From Euryodendron excelsum (lineage: Eukaryota; Streptophyta; Magnoliopsida; Ericales; Pentaphylacaceae), in assembly GCA_033060915.1 (NCBI GenBank), contig CM065379.1:28264318-28328317 (forward strand): a DNA stretch of 64,000 bases, in the 5' to 3' direction. How positions within the stretch are numbered: position 1 is the first letter of the stretch; the number at the start of each line of letters is the position of its first letter. A model generated the notes under the pieces. It was not told where the DNA came from. It did not search any database and saw nothing but the letters and a program-made list of their open reading frames with translations. Position numbers and translations under genes: made by a program. This document shows, piece by piece, positions 59,022-64,000 of this stretch.

Positions 59022-60866
59022 ATGGCAGATGCAGATGATGACGGTTCTGAGAGGAGGCGTCACTCGGGGAAGGCGGCCCGGACAGATTCTGTTGGCGGCT
59101 CTAGTCGATCTAGAGGTAGTCGACGATCTACCGGGCGATCTTCATCCAGCCAGAGCGGGCAGGGGAGTAGACTACCTGTCGACCCTTTTCCTCCAGTTGA
59201 GCAGGCTTTTGCCGAGGAGATTGATGCCGAGGAGGAGGTCCCGGGCCTTGGGGATCAGGTTATTGGCTATGGGAGAGCTTCTTCCAAGCATAGGCAGACA
59301 GACGCCGACTTGGGAGATCTGCAAATACCAGATATCCCACCACTCGGGGATCTGGCCTATCATCCTAGTGTATAGTCCAGACAGCATTTGCCACCTCCGC
59401 GGGTACATACAGCTTTCCGAGAGGCTGTTCATCAGGTTTTTGTGACCATGCAGCAGGCTGCCCCATCATACCGTGCCTTCTTGGCAGAGATCGGGTTTGG
59501 CGCCTTTATGGGATTACAGGCTAACCGCCTGAACCGGCATTTGGTACTGGCACTTGTTGAGTGGTGGTTCGGGGAGACTGGGACCTTCCATTTTGTCGGC
59601 TTCAAGTTAGGCCCCACTCCTTTAGATTGGGCGATTATTACAGGACTCTCCTTTGTCGGCTGGCAGATCACCCTGCACCCGGTCAGCAGGGACGAGGCTT
59701 GTTTGTTGTTGGACTTGCCTCAACCTGAGCGTTCTGCCTTCCTAGTCTCTTGGATTAGTCAGGGTGAGCGTACTTTTGCTACTGAGCCATCGCCTGCCAA
59801 GCAAGACATCATGAGACGGTGACTTGTGTTGTACATCATCTTTAGCTGCTTCTGCAACAACAACAAGTCACTTGTGCCGTGTCGTTTGGTGAGTATAGTA
59901 GCCGATCTGGGAGCTTTGTCTGAGTTGGACTGGGGGTCCTTTTCTTTTGGCTGCTTTCTTCGATCGATGCGGGTTCAGACTTCTTCTCGTTGGGGCAGCA
60001 TGACTAGCTTTTGGCCCTTCCTTGTCTGGTGGAGTTATGAGTACCTGCCGGTGCGTCGCCCTGCAGTTCTTGAGGATGATCTCTATCCTCGTGCTTTGAG
60101 GTGGGCTCGTGACCGGGTAGCCTAGCGATCGGAGATTATTGACTTCGTGACGCTCTGGGCTAACCTGGAGTTGATTGAGGCGAGGGATGTGACCTGGTGA
60201 CCCTTTATTGGATCAGCCCATTACGAGACAGTCCGGTACTTGCTCCCGTTGTCCTTGTCGAGAGCTCCTTTTCTCAGTGATGACACCTGGGAGTCCTATC
60301 TTGGAGAGCGACACTGGCGGCAGTTTCATGAGGAGTTCCGATCAGCAGGAGCTCCACCAGAGTATATGTTTGGAGCCCTGGTGATGGGAGTGCCTATCCC
60401 TTATCAGGAGTGTCAGCCGGGTGCCGAGTTCTTGCTTCCTCCGGATAAGGATTATGCTGCGCACTTTGGGGCTCATTTGGTTGGTGCCTTCACCCGGTTT
60501 GAGGTAGTAGTCGGCAGGTAAGCTGTTGGCCAGGAGGTGGTTGACCTGTGGCGCCGTGCTGGAGGATATGTGCCCCAGGCCGAATTTACTGCTGTGAGAG
60601 ACCAGAGAGACCAGTACCAGATGGAACGGGACCAGTACCAGGCCGAGGTAGCTTCCCTGATGGCTCGGTTATCTCAGATGGGTGGTAGGGGGTAAGTTAT
60701 TCTCTTTTTGCTCCTTATTGCTCTGCTGTTGCTTAGCTCCTTTTGCTTGCGGCTGATTTTGGTTCTATCTTCCCTGCAGGATGGTGGTGCTTCGAGTAGT
60801 TATCCTCCTCCTCCGATGCCGGGTTTCGGAGATTTTAATCCAGATGATATTGACTTCCACCTGTGA
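59022..60866 (+). pseudogene. PMD (plant mobile domain) gene, antisense gene of element F
   Basis: One frame runs 59022-60691 without frameshift. Order: Ser/Arg-rich tail (MADADDDGSERRRHSGK; SRGSRRSTGRSSSSQSG), acidic linker, the PMD core (LVLALVEWWFGETGTFHFVG, LGPTPLDWAIITGLSFVGW, later GSFSFGCFLRSMRV, WWSYEYLPV, RALRWARD, HWRQFHEEF, YMFGALVMGVPIPY), and a coiled-coil-like end (RDQYQMERDQYQAEVASL). A GTAAGT donor at 60692 and a CAG acceptor at 60777-60779 lead to a last exon ending GFGDFNPDDIDFHL and TGA at 60864-60866. The joined phase is off by two bases at a G run. Five in-frame stops (59373, 59820, 60123, 60198, 60519) are present. PMD proteins of the MAIN/MAIL1 type act in silencing and genome stability in Arabidopsis, but any role in a transposon is unknown. 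The start is supported by the H copy. Confidence 0.85.
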
Positions 60867-62845
60867 GAGATGCCCCTTGTAGAGATTTTAATCCTCTTTT
60901 GCCCCTTGTTCCTGAGATGTATTGATGTTAGATAGTTTTATTTTACATAGTTTTGTATAAGAATGGATATTTATGGTACATAGATGCGCAGATTGACAGA
61001 TATATATGATCAGAGGCATGTGATGTATGATGATGTTAGATATCTATTACATGAGTTGATGTTGATGACTTCTATTTCTACAGGGAGTTACATCCTATGT
61101 GTGCAAAGACCATGCTGATTTTTTCGTTTCCTTTTTTTTTTTTTTAACATATGCACAAGTTTTTTTTTTTTTTTTTAACATATGCACAAGTTAGAAATAT
61201 GTTAATAGAATGACACAGGGTGCTGTTAGACTTGCAGCCTTGGGAATGGTAACTCCCTCCTCTTCAGGGATTCAGCCTCTCCTTTGGCTCAACCCTATAT
61301 TGATTGGATGATAGCACTTCGAACCTTTCTCAACCTCTTGACCGCCTCCCACTTTCTATTTTAAGGTTAGTGTATAGGGTTATTGGGCTGAGACTCTCGG
61401 CTCTCGGGGTTTTAGCAACAGCTTACCTGACCTTTGGCAGAGCGATAAGTGGCCAGTCATTTCAATTCGAGAAGACTTTGTTTAGGACCCTAATGTAAGC
61501 TAGGTTATGGGGTTTTAGAAACAACGAGATATGTAGGCTCAAACTCAATATTGTTTTCAGCAAGGTTTAGATCCAAACTGTCCTTAATCGTTTTTCAGTA
61601 GGATTAGCATCTCTTTTTTTTTTTTTTAAGCTTTGGCAGCGTATCTAACTCATTTAGATCAAGCAATCTGTTTTCAATCAGAGGGGACTTTAATAGGGTT
61701 GTAATGTAGGCCATGGTTTCAGGGTTTTGCAAGAAAGGATAAAGGCTCAAACCTATTGTACCTACTGGGTTTCCTTGTAACCTAGGATCACCTTTAAATT
61801 TCCTTCTTGCTTTTGGCCATATATTTCTCAGGGTGAAGATAATCTTTTTCTGTCATCCCTTCTATAGACTTTTTGAGATAAACATGACTTTCTTCTCATT
61901 TGATCTTCTCATTATGCTTTTGAAGATAACTCAATCATAATTTTCTTTAGGCCTTTCCTTAAAGGATTTTTTTTTTTTTTATTTGCCTCTTGCTCCTTGG
62001 CAACTCCTTTCTTTTGTTTTTTTTTTTTTTTCTCTTTACTTCTTTTCTTTTCCTTTATGAAACGAAACGATTCTTTAACCCTTTTCCCTTAAACCTTTTC
62101 CTTAGTAGTTCAACATACCCAGTGTGGGCGGTGATCCCTAGGCTGGGGTTTTGTTAAGAAAGGATAGGTAGCTCAACGGGTTTGGGAAGGGGTTGCTTTT
62201 GACTGTATGGGAAATGAAATGAGGGTCTCTCTTCACTTTGAATTAGATTGCTTGATCCATAAAGCTTTCAACACTATTCTAGCATGATAGAGGTGAACAC
62301 CACTCCTAGAGTTCTCAACTATTGTCTACCCCAGTGTGGGGAGGACAGTCTTGGATCAGGGTTTACGAAGAAAATTTTCGCTCGAGGCACTAGGGATTAA
62401 GCAAAGGGAATATGAGCACATTTGTTCATTTATTTAGTTATTTATTCTTTATATGTGGGGGAATGAAAGATGGCTCTTCTTCCTCTTGATAAACTGGCCA
62501 CACATCGCTTATCCTTATTCTCACTCATCCTTATTCTCTCTCTCTGTGGAAGGCTAATCATTTGGCGAGTGGTTGACTCATGCTATCATCCCTTCAAGTT
62601 AGATCATTCCATGAGACAAACCATGCACCTTACAAAGAAAGTAGTCACTATTCCCAGGGAAGACAAGACAACAGGAATGGAATAAAAGAATATCATTTGA
62701 TTATTATTATTATTTTTACGAAAAGCATAAGGTTCTTTAGCAATAAGAAAATGTAAGCATTAATTTAAAAGCAATAAGTAAAAGGGATAGAAAGAAAGTG
62801 GCTGAAACCACCCCTCTCTTGTACGCTTGTGCAAGAAACCCATTT
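60867..62845. other. Spacer of element F between PMD gene and gag
   Basis: No coding frame was recognised. It contains the 3' flank of the PMD gene, several T runs (about 61132-61175, 61614-61628, 61969-61980, 62018-62030) and, near 62520-62640, a block shared with element H. Two convergent transcription units, PMD on the plus strand and gag on the minus strand, would end here. Confidence 0.6.
61132..61190. repeat. Direct duplication with T run
   Basis: A T run followed by AACATATGCACAAG occurs twice in succession, about 28-30 bp each. Confidence 0.9.
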
Positions 62846-64000
62846 TTAGTACGGCCTTGGGACAATCCCCACATCTTCGACGCTCCATTCGCGACCCGGA
62901 TCCTCTGCCAAGGCAAGATAAGCAAAGGCTTCCCCTAGAGCTCCACAGGCATTGACACTGTTGATGTGGTTGTCAGCCTCCTTCTTGTTTTGTGTAGCGG
63001 GTTCTTCTATAAACAGAGTGACCAGCACACCCCTTTCCAATTCGAATGGCTCTGCTTGTGCTCTTAGCTTCTCTATCCTCTAGCTCATTTCTTCATAGTT
63101 GTACTCATTTGTAGGCCAATGACTCTCTAGCAAATGACGTTCGCCCGCGGCATATTTCAAATGCAGAAACTCAGCACCACATCCATCAGCAACCGTGTTT
63201 TCAGTAGTCTCATCTCCTAGGAACATTGGCTCCTCAATGGGCCAGTCGGAAGCATCAGGCACTTCATCAGGGTTATGGAGATAGATCGAGCATAATGGGA
63301 GATCCTCCTCCCAGTCATCTTCTTCCTCAGTCTCCTAATCGTCCTCATAGTCTTCGGCCTCAGGCTCGTCAAACACTCCCTCACGCTCCATTTCTACTAG
63401 TATCATATTGACGGTGTGATCTAGCAGAGGGTTAGCAGTCACATTGGGAGTGGGAGCAGGTTTTACCGGCTGCAGATTGATGGTCTTATTGTCGATCAGG
63501 TCTTGGATCTTGTGCTTGAGAGCAAAGCAGCTTTCGGTGTCATGCCCCTGGCCACCTGAATGATATTCACATGTAAGGGCAGCATTAAAGGTTGGGGGTA
63601 GAGGGCTTGGCAACGGGCGAGCAGGGACGGGCTTCAAGATGTTGTTCTTTAGAAGGCTATGGTAGGCCTTGGTTTGGGTGCAGGCTAAGGCGTCAAAGGT
63701 GCGGATACGTCGAGCAGGTCTATTGAAGTTGGGTCGTGCCCTAGCGGGACCATAGTTTGGGGTTGGAGCAGGCATGGTCAAGGTGGGTAAGGGCAGGACC
63801 TGGGGTGATTGGAGCAGAGGTCGGTATTGAGGTGGTTGGCTAGGCAGAATAGCAGACACTTCGCTTTCCTTCCTGATCATGCCCCTTGTAGTAGCCACCT
63901 TCTTGGCTATGTTGGCAGTATTTTCTCCAGTCTTGGCATAGGAATCTGTAATTCTTCCTGTCTTAAGGCCATTCTCTATCATCTCCCCCTGCATGATGAG
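62846..64000 (-). pseudogene. gag of element F (N-terminus beyond the window)
   Basis: Minus-strand frame entering from the right edge. It starts in the gag core (MQGEMIENGLKTGRITDSYA), passes a proline-rich stretch and LACTQTKAYHSLL, and contains an intact knuckle-like motif CEYHSGGQGHDTESC (C-x2-H-x5-H-x4-C), then KHKIQDLIDNKTIN. A long acidic C-terminal domain ends VGIVPRPY and the stop at 62846. There are two in-frame stops, both TAG: one after EDYEDD near 63335 and one after NYEEMS near 63080. The second stands where H has a tryptophan codon. There is no frameshift. No protease or polymerase follows; instead the spacer and the antisense PMD gene do. It is the best-kept gag of the window and shows what the family protein looks like. 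Confidence 0.88.

Overview
The window looks like nuclear DNA of a flowering plant, probably a eudicot, from a heterochromatin-like block. I found no intact host gene, tRNA, rRNA or CRISPR array. Nearly all of it is one family of very large LTR retrotransposons (Ty3/gypsy, closest in character to the Tat/Ogre group) inserted into one another. The species cannot be named from the sequence. The family LTR is about 4.0-4.9 kb, starts TGTAAGCACCCCATTTTT, ends near CTGGGCACGACA, and is followed by a primer-binding site resembling TGGCGACTCCACTGG. A TATA box (CTATAAATA) lies about 1.5-1.7 kb inside each well-preserved LTR, so more than half of each LTR should be transcribed leader.

Layout. 1-374: fragment of a minus-strand LTR. 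375-870: about three copies of a 173-177 bp satellite-like repeat. 871-1738: nothing recognised. 1739-15137: plus-strand 5' LTR of element A, split by minus-strand solo LTR B (5121-14563, duplication AATCC), which is split by plus-strand solo LTR C (8943-13794, duplication CTGGT). 15138-18724: rest of A: primer-binding site, leader, and pol relics (a G-patch-like piece and the integrase C-terminal half). 18734-30697: minus-strand LTRs D and E with an internal region that has a leader but no gag. 30703-31872: 5' end of a plant mobile domain (PMD) gene belonging to element H. 31874-42176: minus-strand element G (3' LTR stub, polypurine tract, tandem repeats, decayed gag, leader, 5' LTR). 42177-50060: element H (spacer, gag, leader, 5' LTR). 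50061-50835: a minus-strand PMD fragment, probably the antisense gene of A. 50836-53321: start of LTR I. 53322-64000: element F (3' LTR J, polypurine tract, plus-strand PMD gene, spacer, minus-strand gag running off the end).

How it fits together. The elements carrying gag (F, G, H) show no reverse transcriptase or integrase in the parts visible here, so they look non-autonomous. Element A keeps a relic integrase and may descend from an autonomous partner. F and H, and probably A, carry a PMD gene on the strand opposite to their own coding strand, between gag or pol and the 3' LTR. All coding regions are broken. In F the gag and PMD frames are free of frameshifts and most stop codons look like single C-to-T or G-to-A changes, as expected for deamination of methylated cytosines in silenced repeats.

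Proposed order of events (inference): A inserted first. H inserted into A's antisense PMD gene and G into H. Deletions then joined H's PMD exon to G's 3' LTR stub and A's integrase end to H's PMD upstream region. D/E landed at that second junction. LTR I entered A's PMD gene on the other side, and F inserted into LTR I.
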